Below, piece by piece: positions 1-9,301 of a stretch of DNA of 42,781 nt. Origin of the DNA: an uncultured Prevotellaceae bacterium (GTDB lineage Bacteria > Bacteroidota > Bacteroidia > Bacteroidales > Bacteroidaceae); assembly GCA_902800585.1 (NCBI GenBank), contig CADCEW010000014.1, forward strand, positions 1 through 42,781. The letters are read 5' to 3'. The position numbers and the translations under genes were made by a program. The notes beneath the pieces are model-generated. The model was given only the letters and a program-made list of their open reading frames with translations. It was not told the origin of the DNA and did no database searches. Numbering within the stretch: position 1 is the stretch's first letter; every line of letters starts with the position of its first letter.

Positions 1-1
1 G

Positions 2-634
2 ATGGGCGGGTTGGTCCCTGCTATCATACAGGATGCGATGACTAAGAATGTACTGATGCTAGGCTTTATGAATGAGGATGCCTATCAAAAGACCGTTGAG
101 ACTGGTCATGTGACCTTTTGGAGTCGTACTCGTCAGACATTATGGACAAAAGGAGAGACCTCAGGACATTTCCTTAATCTGGTTGATATGAAAGTGGATT
201 GTGATAATGATACCCTTTTGGTAAAAGTGAATCCTATTGGTCCTACCTGTCATACTGGCACCGATACTTGTTGGGGCGAGGAGAATATACAGCAAGATTC
301 TCCTATGCTATTTTTGTCGGAATTACAGGATTTCATCAACAAACGCAAGGAAGAGATGCCTGAAGGATCATATACGACCAAACTATTCCATGACGGTATC
401 AACAAAATTGCACAGAAAGTAGGTGAAGAGGCTTTGGAAACCGTCATTGAAGCAACCAATGGTACAAGCGACCACTTGATTTATGAAGCCAGTGACCTAC
501 TCTATCACTTACTTGTACTTCTCACAGAGAAAGGCATGCGCATTGAAGACGTAGCAACAGAATTGCAAAAACGCCATGATCCCAACTGGGACAAGAAACG
601 TAGAGAGGCAAAAGCAAATGGAACAATGAAGTAA
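2..634 (+). CDS. hisIE: Bifunctional phosphoribosyl-AMP cyclohydrolase / phosphoribosyl-ATP pyrophosphatase, 5' end missing
   Basis: Carries out steps two and three of histidine biosynthesis in the cytoplasm. The N-terminal half is HisI: GFMNEDAY near residue 22, FWSRTRQTLW, then DCDND and a cysteine/histidine-bearing segment GPTCHTGTDTCWG that matches the metal site of the cyclohydrolase. The C-terminal half, from about residue 105, is HisE, with GSYTTKLF and the acidic helix KVGEEALETVIEA. The frame is open to the window edge, and the first visible Met sits where family members already have preceding residues, so I infer a few N-terminal codons are lost. In many Bacteroidota this is the last gene of the his operon; the rest would lie upstream of the window. 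Confidence 0.95.
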   Translation: MGGLVPAIIQDAMTKNVLMLGFMNEDAYQKTVETGHVTFWSRTRQTLWTKGETSGHFLNLVDMKVDCDNDTLLVKVNPIGPTCHTGTDTCWGEENIQQDSPMLFLSELQDFINKRKEEMPEGSYTTKLFHDGINKIAQKVGEEALETVIEATNGTSDHLIYEASDLLYHLLVLLTEKGMRIEDVATELQKRHDPNWDKKRREAKANGTMK

Positions 635-657
635 TGAAAGATTAAAGGATTGAAGTT

Positions 658-1413
658 ATGCTTATAGATTATCAAAAAGCCAATATCTATCAGAAAGATG
701 GTATCCTCGTTTTAAAAGAGGTAGACTTCCACGTCAACGAGGGTGAGTTCATATATATCATCGGTCGTGTGGGTGCAGGAAAGAGTACCTTATTGAAGAC
801 ACTATATTTCGAATTAGACGTGGATGAGGCCGAAAATGCTTTTGTCCTGAATCATGACCTGCGTGGACTGAAACGCAAATACGTTCCTGCCCTACGCCGT
901 CAGATGGGTATCATCTTCCAAGATTTTCAGTTGCTGAGTGACCGTACGGTACATGACAACCTAGAATTCGTATTGAAAGCCACAGGATGGAAAGATAAAG
1001 ATGAGATAGAAGAACGTATTCATGACGTATTGGAAGATGTAGAAATGCAAGATTATGCAGACCGTTTCCCTCATGAACTCTCTGGCGGCGAACAGCAGCG
1101 TATAGCTATTGCACGTGCCATTCTTAATAAACCTAAAATCATTATTGCCGATGAGCCGACGGGTAATCTTGACCCTGAGACGGCAGCGAATATTGTCGGT
1201 TTGCTGAGACATGTCACACAAACAGGTACCGCTGTGGTAATGACAACACATAATATTCCTTTGTTGAGTGATTATCCTGGAATCGTCTACCGTTGCATTG
1301 ATGGTCATCTGGAGGAAATCACTAATGATTATAATAAAATTGCTATCTATGAAGATAATGATGAGCAGATAGAAACCCGTAAAGTGGATTATTCTTCAAG
1401 GGAAGATCTCTAA
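658..1413 (+). CDS. ftsE: FtsE-like ABC transporter ATP-binding protein
   Basis: A cytoplasmic ATPase subunit of the FtsE/LolD group. Walker A is GRVGAGKST (residues 36-44), the signature is LSGGEQQR (141-148), Walker B is IIIADEPT and the switch histidine is in TTHN, so all catalytic motifs are intact. FtsE pairs with the membrane protein FtsX to activate cell-wall hydrolases during division. The body is family-sized, with about 25 extra residues of acidic tail after the catalytic core. No ftsX is adjacent: hisIE ends 23 bp upstream and lysC starts 39 bp downstream. The FtsE assignment rests on overall similarity; a LolD-like role is the alternative. Confidence 0.85.
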   Translation: MLIDYQKANIYQKDGILVLKEVDFHVNEGEFIYIIGRVGAGKSTLLKTLYFELDVDEAENAFVLNHDLRGLKRKYVPALRRQMGIIFQDFQLLSDRTVHDNLEFVLKATGWKDKDEIEERIHDVLEDVEMQDYADRFPHELSGGEQQRIAIARAILNKPKIIIADEPTGNLDPETAANIVGLLRHVTQTGTAVVMTTHNIPLLSDYPGIVYRCIDGHLEEITNDYNKIAIYEDNDEQIETRKVDYSSREDL

Positions 1414-1452
1414 GAGAACAAGAATGATAAATGAAATAAAAAACAAGATACA

Positions 1453-2772
1453 ATGAAGGTAATGAAGTTTGGCGGCACATCGGTAGGTTCACCGGCCCGC
1501 ATGAAAGAGGTTACACAACTGGTCATTAAATCAGGAGAACCCGTATTCGTGGTTTTATCTGCAATGTCAGGAACGACTAATTCTCTCGTAGAGATCTCAG
1601 ACTATCTCTATAAGAAAAACCCTGAGGGAGCAAATGAGGTTATCAATACGCTGGAGAAAAAATACATGAAGCATATTGATGAACTTTATTCTACGGAAGA
1701 GATGAAGAAAACGACTCGTGATTTTATCGTATCAGAGATGAATTATTTGCGTTCGTTTACCAAAGAACTCTTTACTTCTTTTGAAGAAAAAAGTATCGTG
1801 GCTCAGGGTGAGATGATGTCAACTAATATGGTAGTGAACTATATGAAAGAAATAGGTATAAAAGCTGTATTGCTTAATGCATTGGACTTTATGCGCACTG
1901 ACAAAAACTCTGAGCCAGATCCAACCTATATTCGTGAGAAATTGTCTGCCGTCATGGAGAAGAATGAAGGTCAACAAGTATATATCACTCAAGGATTCAT
2001 TTGTCGTAATGCTTATGGCGAGGTGGATAATTTGCAACGTGGTGGTTCAGACTACACAGCCTCTTTAGTAGGTGCAGCACTGAATGCAGAAGAGATTCAG
2101 ATATGGACAGATATCGATGGAATGCATAATAATGACCCTCGTGTGGTCGACAAGACTGCTCCTGTGCATCAACTCCATTTCGAGGAGGCTGCTGAGCTTG
2201 CCTATTTCGGTGCCAAGATCCTGCATCCTACCTGTGTACAACCTGCTAAATATGCGGGTATTCCTGTACGTTTATTGAACACAATGGACCCTGATGCAGA
2301 AGGAACAACTATCAGTAATCAGACAGAATACGGTAAAATTAAAGCAGTGGCTGCCAAAGACAACATCATTGCTATTAAGATTAAGTCAAGCCGAATGTTG
2401 CTTGCCACAGGTTTCCTGCGTAAAGTCTTTGAAATATTCGAAAGTTATCAGACTCCTATTGACATGGTATGTACTTCCGAGGTTGGCGTCTCTATGTCTA
2501 TCGACAACTCTGCCCATTTAGGTGAAATAGTTGACGAGTTGAAGAAATATGGTACCGTTACTGTGGATACGAATATGTGTATCATCTGCGTTGTAGGCGA
2601 TCTCGACTGGTCGAACATCGGTTTCGAGACTATTGCCCTTGATGCGATGAAGAGTATCCCTGTCCGTATGGTAAGCTACGGAGGTAGTAACTACAATATC
2701 TCCTTCCTCATCCGTGAGGAAGACAAAAAGCGTGCTTTACAAAGTCTGAGCGACACTCTGTTCAATAAATAA
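1453..2772 (+). CDS. lysC: Aspartate kinase (monofunctional)
   Basis: Phosphorylates aspartate, the first committed step toward lysine, diaminopimelate, threonine and methionine. The N-terminus MKVMKFGGTSVGS is the amino-acid kinase signature, and RGGSDYTASLVGAAL with WTDIDGMHNNDPR form the aspartate/ATP site. The C-terminal third, from about residue 300, has the spacing of two ACT regulatory domains, and there is no homoserine dehydrogenase domain. The length of 439 residues fits a stand-alone enzyme. The next gene 20 bp downstream is lysA, so the pair brackets the diaminopimelate route. I see no lysine riboswitch: the upstream gap is only 39 bp. Confidence 0.96.
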   Translation: MKVMKFGGTSVGSPARMKEVTQLVIKSGEPVFVVLSAMSGTTNSLVEISDYLYKKNPEGANEVINTLEKKYMKHIDELYSTEEMKKTTRDFIVSEMNYLRSFTKELFTSFEEKSIVAQGEMMSTNMVVNYMKEIGIKAVLLNALDFMRTDKNSEPDPTYIREKLSAVMEKNEGQQVYITQGFICRNAYGEVDNLQRGGSDYTASLVGAALNAEEIQIWTDIDGMHNNDPRVVDKTAPVHQLHFEEAAELAYFGAKILHPTCVQPAKYAGIPVRLLNTMDPDAEGTTISNQTEYGKIKAVAAKDNIIAIKIKSSRMLLATGFLRKVFEIFESYQTPIDMVCTSEVGVSMSIDNSAHLGEIVDELKKYGTVTVDTNMCIICVVGDLDWSNIGFETIALDAMKSIPVRMVSYGGSNYNISFLIREEDKKRALQSLSDTLFNK

Positions 2773-2792
2773 CACACTACCAACACAACACA

Positions 2793-3953
2793 ATGGCAAA
2801 AGGAAAATTTCCTATTGAGAAACTGAAACGGATAGATACACCGTTCTATTACTATGATGCGGAACTGCTTCGTCAGACTCTCCGTGTTATCAACACTGAG
2901 GCAAGTAAACACGAAGGGTTTTGCGTACACTATGCAGTAAAAGCAAATGCGAATCCTAAGGTTTTAAGAATCATTCGTGAATCAGGATTAGGTGTAGATT
3001 GCGTCAGTGGTGGAGAGATAGAGGTCTCTCTGAAAGCGGGGTTCCCCGCCTCCAAAATTGTTTTCGCTGGCGTAGGTAAGAGTGACTGGGAAATCAATAT
3101 AGGACTGGATAACGACATCTTCTGCTTCAACGTGGAGAGTATTCCTGAACTGGAGGTCATCAATGAACTCGCTGCCCAGAAAGGGAAAGTGGCACGTGTT
3201 GCCTTCCGTTTGAATCCTAATGTAGGAGCTCATACACATGCAAATATCACAACAGGACTTGCAGAGAATAAGTTCGGTATTGCCATGCGTGACATGATGA
3301 GCGTTATCGAGGAAGCGATAAGCATGAAGAACGTTAAAGTTGTTGGTCTGCACTTCCACATCGGTAGCCAAATCTTAGACATGGGAGATTTTGAAGCTCT
3401 TTGTAACAGAGTCAATGAACTACAGAACGAGTTAGAACGTCATCGTATCGTCATGGAACATATCAATGTGGGAGGCGGACTTGGTGTCGATTATCAGCAT
3501 CCCAATCGTCTGCCCATTCCTGACTTTAAAGCATATTTCGACACTTATGCCAAGAAATTAAAGTTACGTCCCGGACAAACACTTCATTTCGAATTAGGAC
3601 GTGCCGTAGTAGCACAGTGTGGCAGTCTCATTACGCGTACCTTATATATAAAGCAAGGTGCCACGAAACAGTTTGCCATCGTTGATGCAGGTTTTCCTGA
3701 TCTCATCCGACCTGCCCTCTATCAAGCATATCATAAAATAGAGAATATTACAAGCGAGGAACCTTTCCAGACATACGACGTGGTAGGACCTATCTGTGAA
3801 TCAACAGATGTATTTGCCAAACAAATAGATCTGAATCAGTGCCATCGTGGAGATTTACTCGCTATCCGTTCTGCTGGAGCCTACGGTGAAATTATGGCTT
3901 CACAATATAATTGTCGCCGTTTACCAAAAGGTTATATGAGCGATGAAATCTGA
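2793..3953 (+). CDS. lysA: Diaminopimelate decarboxylase
   Basis: A PLP enzyme that decarboxylates meso-diaminopimelate to lysine. The Schiff-base lysine is K50 in HYAVKANANP. The glycine-rich phosphate loop GGGLGVDY is near residue 228, and CESTDVF near 340 supplies the dimer-interface cysteine of fold-type III decarboxylases. The start at MAKGKFPIEKL gives a normal N-terminus and a 386-residue protein, slightly shorter than the E. coli enzyme. It follows lysC directly and precedes a glycosyltransferase by 7 bp, so the lysine genes and the following sugar-transfer genes probably share a transcript. Confidence 0.96.
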   Translation: MAKGKFPIEKLKRIDTPFYYYDAELLRQTLRVINTEASKHEGFCVHYAVKANANPKVLRIIRESGLGVDCVSGGEIEVSLKAGFPASKIVFAGVGKSDWEINIGLDNDIFCFNVESIPELEVINELAAQKGKVARVAFRLNPNVGAHTHANITTGLAENKFGIAMRDMMSVIEEAISMKNVKVVGLHFHIGSQILDMGDFEALCNRVNELQNELERHRIVMEHINVGGGLGVDYQHPNRLPIPDFKAYFDTYAKKLKLRPGQTLHFELGRAVVAQCGSLITRTLYIKQGATKQFAIVDAGFPDLIRPALYQAYHKIENITSEEPFQTYDVVGPICESTDVFAKQIDLNQCHRGDLLAIRSAGAYGEIMASQYNCRRLPKGYMSDEI

Positions 3954-3960
3954 ATGAATA

Positions 3961-4620
3961 ATGACAACAGAGAATACGACAAAGGATTTCATACCTCAAC
4001 TATCATTCGTGATGGTTGTTCATAATCAAGGAGAGATGTTGGAGCATAATCTCCCTCTCTTTTTGTCACAGCCATGCCAGATGACATATGAAGTCATTGT
4101 GGTAGACGATACTTCAACGGATAATACATCAGACGTGCTAAAACAACTGAAAAAAGAATACCCCAATCTGTATACCACATTTATGCCCGTATCTGTTCCT
4201 AATCCTAGTCGATTACGACTAGCTATGACTGTTGGTATCAAGGCAGCAAAAGGTGAATGGATTGTTTTAGCAGATATCCAACGGCCTCCGACATCTCCAG
4301 AGTGGATCGACGGACTTGTTGATAACAATGCAGAGACTATCATGGTATATTGCAGTAGAAAGCATCCTGAAATTGTACGTTATCAAACATGGGAAAAGTT
4401 GGAAGAAGCGATCCCTTTGTTGCGAAAGGCAGAACGACGTTCGGCTCGCGGACATCATGGAAAATGGCAGAAAACACGTCGCGGATTATACGATGCTGTG
4501 TCTGTTCGAAAAGATCGTGTCTTCGATGCTATACGTTACTATGATCAGATTGTTCGAGGTCGAAAGTTGGCAGGTTTACGTCTGCATGTCATTTGGAAAA
4601 CACTGACACATCAATCTTAA
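3961..4620 (+). CDS. Glycosyltransferase family 2 protein, atypical DxD
   Basis: The N-terminus (LSFVMVVHNQGEML, then YEVIVVDDTSTDNT near residues 43-56) is the nucleotide-sugar-binding start of a GT-A fold family 2 glycosyltransferase. The place where the metal-binding DxD normally sits reads LADIQRPP, so the second acidic residue is missing. The protein is 219 residues, short for the family, and has a basic C-terminal part (ERRSARGHHGKWQKTRRG). There is no membrane segment. It lies between lysA and another glycosyltransferase-like gene. The acceptor is unknown, and without the second aspartate it may be weakly active or use a different metal arrangement. Confidence 0.75.
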   Translation: MTTENTTKDFIPQLSFVMVVHNQGEMLEHNLPLFLSQPCQMTYEVIVVDDTSTDNTSDVLKQLKKEYPNLYTTFMPVSVPNPSRLRLAMTVGIKAAKGEWIVLADIQRPPTSPEWIDGLVDNNAETIMVYCSRKHPEIVRYQTWEKLEEAIPLLRKAERRSARGHHGKWQKTRRGLYDAVSVRKDRVFDAIRYYDQIVRGRKLAGLRLHVIWKTLTHQS

Positions 4621-4633
4621 TATTTTATTGACG

Positions 4634-5728
4634 ATGAAGATTCTCCATTACATACCTCAAGACGATGACATGATTACCTCTTATGTAACCATGCTAATAG
4701 ATAACATGGGATTGGAGGCAGAGAATGTGATAGCCACAGAAGAGGCTGTTGCCAAGGAGAAACTGAAGTCCATCCATTTTGATATCCTTCATATTCATGG
4801 ATGCTGGAGAAACTCATCAGCAAAAATAATCAAAACAGCCGTCAAGAAAGGATGTCGTATGATACTTTCCCCTTACGGTCAGTTAGAGCCATGGATTATA
4901 GATGAACGTTACTGGAAAGAGAAACTACCTAAACAAATACTATTCCAACGTCATATAGTAGAGTCTGCCTATGCTATTATCATTCAAGGACGTATGGAAG
5001 AAGAATGTATGAGAAAGTTAGGATGGAACAACCGCATAGAAATCATCCGTAACCCCATCATCACGCATTCTATTACTCCTTCTGTCATGGCTCGTAAAAT
5101 GTATGCCATATACCGTAAAATCCTTGACAGCAACACCTTAGAGTTAATGACAGAACATTCTCAAAAAACTCTTCGTTGTTTCATAAAGGCAGGTATCACA
5201 AGAGACGCAAGATGGGTCACAGAGGAACTTAGTGAGATTAGTAACACGGAACAATGGCGTTATCTTTTAATCTATGCACATGCTGAACGCATTAGTCCGA
5301 TAGTCCAACGAGGTATTACAATCCTTGACTATCAAGCTCCTGACATAGACATGGAGAAGGTTTCTTTTTATCTTCCCATGCACTATGAGGAACCGAAATC
5401 TATTCAGGAAGTTATCGGATTACAGTTTGCCACAGAGAATGAGCGTCTGCTTGCCACTTTCAAGCAAATACGGAAACTTATTCAGAAGAGACAAATGACC
5501 ATCGCTCATCTTTGTGAGCTAGACCGTGAACTGAGAGAGCATGATGTGGAAGAAGACCATCTCTGTGAGACTCTAAAGGAAGCGAGTTTGTATAAAACAG
5601 CCTGCAGAATGATGCAACTTATGAAAGAATGGACTAATTTAGACGAAGGCTTCATGCCTCTCCCACCCCTTGAAGACAGAATAACACGACAAATCAGTCA
5701 ACAGATATATCATCATTTAAAAATATGA
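4634..5728 (+). CDS. Glycosyltransferase-like protein with GT-B N-terminal half only
   Basis: I place the start at the ATG giving MKILHYIPQ; an in-frame TTG two codons earlier is less likely. Residues 1 to about 145 look like the acceptor-side Rossmann domain of family 4 glycosyltransferases: FDILHIHGCW, LSPYGQLEPW and IEIIRNPII are typical landmarks. After the RNP landmark, where the donor-sugar domain with its E-x7-E motif should begin, the sequence becomes helical and unrelated (for example IRKLIQKRQMTIAHLCELD). The gene ends in an ATGA overlap with fbp. It may be a modified or inactive glycosyltransferase, or a binding partner of the preceding one. The function of the C-terminal half is unknown to me. 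Confidence 0.65.
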   Translation: MKILHYIPQDDDMITSYVTMLIDNMGLEAENVIATEEAVAKEKLKSIHFDILHIHGCWRNSSAKIIKTAVKKGCRMILSPYGQLEPWIIDERYWKEKLPKQILFQRHIVESAYAIIIQGRMEEECMRKLGWNNRIEIIRNPIITHSITPSVMARKMYAIYRKILDSNTLELMTEHSQKTLRCFIKAGITRDARWVTEELSEISNTEQWRYLLIYAHAERISPIVQRGITILDYQAPDIDMEKVSFYLPMHYEEPKSIQEVIGLQFATENERLLATFKQIRKLIQKRQMTIAHLCELDRELREHDVEEDHLCETLKEASLYKTACRMMQLMKEWTNLDEGFMPLPPLEDRITRQISQQIYHHLKI

Positions 5729-7713
5729 GCACCTATACTAACCAAAACAATTTAAACCGTGATATGCACTATCTGCAATTGCTTTCCAATTCCTTTCCGA
5801 CAATTGCGGCTGCATCTACGGAGATCATCAATTTAGAGGCGATACTGAACCTTCCTAAAGGTACAGAACACTTTCTTGCAGACCTTCATGGAGAGAGCGA
5901 GGCTTTCCTGCATGTACTAAAAAACGCATCAGGTAACATCAAACGTAAAGTAACGGAACTCTTTGCCGGCGATATCCGTGATAAAGAGCATAAAGAGTTA
6001 TGTACACTCATATATTATCCCGAACAGAAAATAGAACTGATTAAAGCATCGGAACCTGATATCGAAGACTGGTATCATATCACTATTCATCGGTTGGTTG
6101 CCGTATGCCGTGATGTCAGTAGCAAGTACACCCGTTCCAAAGTCCGCAAGTCTTTGCCAACAGATTTTTCGTATATTATTGAGGAATTGCTGCACGAACA
6201 TACAGAAGACAACGATAAGGCTGCCTATGTAAGTGTCATTGTCGACACCATTATCTCAACAGGACGAGCTGACGATTTCATCATTGCCCTCTGTCATGTC
6301 ATTCAACGACTTGCTATTGATCAGTTACATATCTTAGGAGACATATACGACAGAGGGGCTGGCGCCCATATTATTCTCGATACCATGCGACAATATCATT
6401 CATGGGACATTCAATGGGGGAACCACGACATCCTTTGGATGGGAGCATGTGCTGGAAATGACGCATGTATCTGTAATGTTCTCCGACTGTCCCTTCGTTA
6501 TGCCAACCTTGTCACTTTGGAAGAAGGATATGGTATTAATCTGGTGCCTCTTGCCACCTTCGCTATGGAAGTATATGGGGATGACCCTTGTGAGGAATTT
6601 ATTCCTATGCTCCTGAAAGGCAATACACTCGACGAGAAGACCATGCGTCTGACGGCACAAATGCACAAGGCGATTACAGTCATTCAGTTCAAGACAGAAG
6701 CACAAATTCTGAAACGCTGTCCCCAATGGCAGATGGAAGACCGTTGTCTGTTAGAGGCAGTCAACTATGAAAAAGGAACCTGCACCATTGACGGCAAAGA
6801 CTATAAGATGACATCATGCCGTTTCCCGACAATCAATCCCAACCGTCCCAATGAGCTTACCCCAGAGGAAGAGCAACTCATGCAGAAACTTCACCATTCT
6901 TTCCGTGTCTGTGAGAAACTGCGCAAACATATGAAGATGTTACTCTCTCATGGCTGTATGTATCTTATCAGCAACCACAACCTGCTCTTCCATGCCTCGT
7001 GTCCGTTAAATGCTGACGGTAGTCTGAAAGAAGTGGAGATTTATCCAGGAAAACGATATTCAGGAAAAGACCTGATGCACAATATCGGAATGATGGTTCG
7101 TGCCGCCTTTACCAGCGATACAGAGCCAGAGTTGCGTCAGTATGCTAAAGATTTCTTTCTCTATCTTTGGTGTGGTAAGGACTCTCCCTTGTTTGACAAG
7201 TCAAAAATGGCGACCTTTGAACGTTATTTCCTAAAAGACAAGGAAACCTATAAAGAAGAAAAAGGTTACTATTTCCAATTGCGTGACTCTGAAGATGTCT
7301 GTGACCGTATCCTTGATGCCTTCGACGTCAAAGGTCCTAATCGCCATATCATCAACGGACATGTTCCCGTACATGCCTCAAAGGGAGAGAATCCTATTAA
7401 AGCTAACGGTAAATTGATGGTGATTGATGGAGGATTCTCTGAGGCATACCATCATGAAACAGGTATAGCAGGATATACATTGGTATATCACAGCCGAGGT
7501 TTCGAATTAGTCCAGCATGAACCATTTATGAGTGCTACGGAAGCCATTCAAAAAGGAACGGACATTAAGTCAAGTACCCAATTAGTTGAACTATCTGCCC
7601 ATCGGATGTTAGTGGCTGACACTGACAAGGGAGACGAGTTACGTTCCCAGATAGAAGACTTGCATCAGTTACTATATGCCTATCGGCATGGTATTCTGAA
7701 AGAAAAGAAATGA
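5725..7713 (+). CDS. fbp: Fructose-1,6-bisphosphatase, class III
   Basis: Hydrolyses fructose 1,6-bisphosphate to fructose 6-phosphate in gluconeogenesis. The 662-residue length and the metallophosphatase motifs identify the class III (Firmicutes-type) enzyme common in Bacteroidetes: ADLHGESEAF near residue 52, LGDIYDRGAGAH, QWGNHDILWMGA, and later NGHVPVH and VIDGGFSEAYH. These histidines and aspartates bind the two metals. The gene starts inside the stop of the glycosyltransferase-like gene and ends in an ATGA overlap with the HPPK-like gene, so translation is probably coupled on both sides. Confidence 0.96.
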   Translation: MSTYTNQNNLNRDMHYLQLLSNSFPTIAAASTEIINLEAILNLPKGTEHFLADLHGESEAFLHVLKNASGNIKRKVTELFAGDIRDKEHKELCTLIYYPEQKIELIKASEPDIEDWYHITIHRLVAVCRDVSSKYTRSKVRKSLPTDFSYIIEELLHEHTEDNDKAAYVSVIVDTIISTGRADDFIIALCHVIQRLAIDQLHILGDIYDRGAGAHIILDTMRQYHSWDIQWGNHDILWMGACAGNDACICNVLRLSLRYANLVTLEEGYGINLVPLATFAMEVYGDDPCEEFIPMLLKGNTLDEKTMRLTAQMHKAITVIQFKTEAQILKRCPQWQMEDRCLLEAVNYEKGTCTIDGKDYKMTSCRFPTINPNRPNELTPEEEQLMQKLHHSFRVCEKLRKHMKMLLSHGCMYLISNHNLLFHASCPLNADGSLKEVEIYPGKRYSGKDLMHNIGMMVRAAFTSDTEPELRQYAKDFFLYLWCGKDSPLFDKSKMATFERYFLKDKETYKEEKGYYFQLRDSEDVCDRILDAFDVKGPNRHIINGHVPVHASKGENPIKANGKLMVIDGGFSEAYHHETGIAGYTLVYHSRGFELVQHEPFMSATEAIQKGTDIKSSTQLVELSAHRMLVADTDKGDELRSQIEDLHQLLYAYRHGILKEKK

Positions 7714-8069
7714 AACACGCTGTTATCATAGCCTTAGGCTCGAATATCTGTCAAAATGCTCATATACAATGGGCATCCCAACAACTGGAGAGACTTCTTT
7801 CCGACTTTAAGATGAGTTCTACACTATGGACGGAAGACATCAAAGGTAGTGGCAAAATGTATATGAACCGACTTGTCTGTGGCCATACGGAGATGAGTGT
7901 AAAAGAACTTGAAAACAGTTTGAAAGAGTTGGAGGCTCAATGTGGACGTCTCCCTTCATCACCCGATGTCCCTATCGACTTAGATTTGATGCAATATGAC
8001 CAACGACGCTACCATCAAAAAGACTGGGAGCGACCTTATATCCAAAACCTCATCCCCGATATTTTATGA
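7710..8069 (+). CDS. Short HPPK-like (FolK fold) protein
   Basis: A 119-residue protein resembling 6-hydroxymethyl-7,8-dihydropterin pyrophosphokinase. The N-terminus IIALGSNI matches the family start, and IDLDLMQYD matches the LDLDLLLY catalytic strand with its two metal-binding aspartates. It is about 40 residues shorter than typical FolK, and the arginine that normally lies three residues before the first aspartate (signature R-x-x-D-L-D) is replaced: here the string is PDVPIDLD. It is coupled by ATGA overlaps to fbp and to the M64 peptidase. It could be a minimal HPPK or a paralogue that lost pyrophosphokinase activity, so I leave the symbol blank. Confidence 0.7.
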   Translation: MKHAVIIALGSNICQNAHIQWASQQLERLLSDFKMSSTLWTEDIKGSGKMYMNRLVCGHTEMSVKELENSLKELEAQCGRLPSSPDVPIDLDLMQYDQRRYHQKDWERPYIQNLIPDIL

Positions 8070-9301
8070 AGAAGATTATCGTTTTATTTCTGTTCCTTTC
8101 TACCCTATCCTCTTTGTGTGCCCAATCTTTTGAGCAGTATTTCTGTGATAGTACTTTACGTCTTGACTATATCTTTGCTGGCGACTTTCAGAAACAGGAC
8201 ATCTATCTTGACGAACTTTTCAAGAGTCCCCGTTGGTATGGACGTAAATTTCGCCTCAATGAACTGCCGTTAGAAGGAAATGGAAGTATCACCGTGAGAG
8301 ACAAAGAAAGCGGTATTATCATCTATCGTCATTCATTCTCTACCCTCTTTCAGGAATGGCTTGCCACAGCAGAGGCGAAAAAGACCAGGAAATCGTTTGA
8401 GAATGTATTTCTGGTGCCCTACCCGAAACAACCTGTCAGTATCACGATAGAACTCAAAGACTACCATGCGCAGGTAATGACTTCCATGACACATGAGATA
8501 GACCCGAAGGATATCCTGATACGAAAGATGGAAAGAAAAGAAAATGTTCCCTATGTTACTATCCAACAGGCTGCCGACACTAATTGTTGCATTCATATCG
8601 CCTACGTCGCTGAAGGTTATACGGAAGACCAGATGGAGCAATATCTGGAAGACTGTCGTGTTGCTACAGAGTCACTCTTCCTACATGAACCGTTCAAGCA
8701 GTTACGTGACCGTTTCCATATCATCGCCTTGTGTTCTCCTTCCCATGATACCGATGTCAGTCAGCCTGGTAAGAACATTTGGCTGAACACGGCATTAGGT
8801 TCTCATTTCGATACGTTCTACATTGAACGTTATCTCACAACCCTTCATCTCAAACAACTACACGATTGGCTTGCATGTACACCCTACGAACATATCATCG
8901 TCCTTGCTAATACAGCCCATTACGGAGGTGGCGGTATCTACAACTCCTATAATCTCAGTTATACACGTGGTGACAAATTCCGCCCTGTGGTTGTACATGA
9001 GTTCGGTCATTCTTTTGGAGGATTAGGTGACGAGTATCCCTATGGTGATGAAGACCCGATGTACTTTGCAGATACGGAGCCGTGGGAGCCAAACTTGACG
9101 ACAACCACGAAGAAGCCAGCCAAATGGCAGAATCTTATTGACGAAGGAAAGGCTGGATTAGTGGAAGGTGGTGGTTATCTGTCTCAAGGTGTATGGCGTG
9201 GACAGGAAGATTGTCGGATGCGAACGAACGAACATCCAGAATTCTGTCCTGTATGCCAACAGGCACTGACACGATTGATAGACTTTTATACAGTCCGTTG
9301 A
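8066..9301 (+). CDS. Secreted M64-family (IgA peptidase-like) metallopeptidase
   Basis: The N-terminus MKKIIVLFLFLSTLSSLCAQS is a clear signal peptide with cleavage expected after the CA pair. The zinc site HEFGHSFGGLGDEY begins at residue 311: two histidines and the catalytic glutamate in HExxH, followed by the downstream G-x-x-D/E of metzincin-like M64 enzymes. The 411-residue length and the C-terminal CRMRTNEHPEFCPVC region, which also carries cysteines, fit the Bacteroidetes family annotated as IgA peptidase M64. The substrate is not deducible, and the IgA label comes from a distant characterised member. Its 3' end overlaps the convergent RNA methyltransferase gene by 16 bp. Confidence 0.9.
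   Translation: MKKIIVLFLFLSTLSSLCAQSFEQYFCDSTLRLDYIFAGDFQKQDIYLDELFKSPRWYGRKFRLNELPLEGNGSITVRDKESGIIIYRHSFSTLFQEWLATAEAKKTRKSFENVFLVPYPKQPVSITIELKDYHAQVMTSMTHEIDPKDILIRKMERKENVPYVTIQQAADTNCCIHIAYVAEGYTEDQMEQYLEDCRVATESLFLHEPFKQLRDRFHIIALCSPSHDTDVSQPGKNIWLNTALGSHFDTFYIERYLTTLHLKQLHDWLACTPYEHIIVLANTAHYGGGGIYNSYNLSYTRGDKFRPVVVHEFGHSFGGLGDEYPYGDEDPMYFADTEPWEPNLTTTTKKPAKWQNLIDEGKAGLVEGGGYLSQGVWRGQEDCRMRTNEHPEFCPVCQQALTRLIDFYTVR

Noticed and set aside
1414-1452. Lysine riboswitch before lysC
   Set aside because: The gap is only 39 bp, far too short for the riboswitch.
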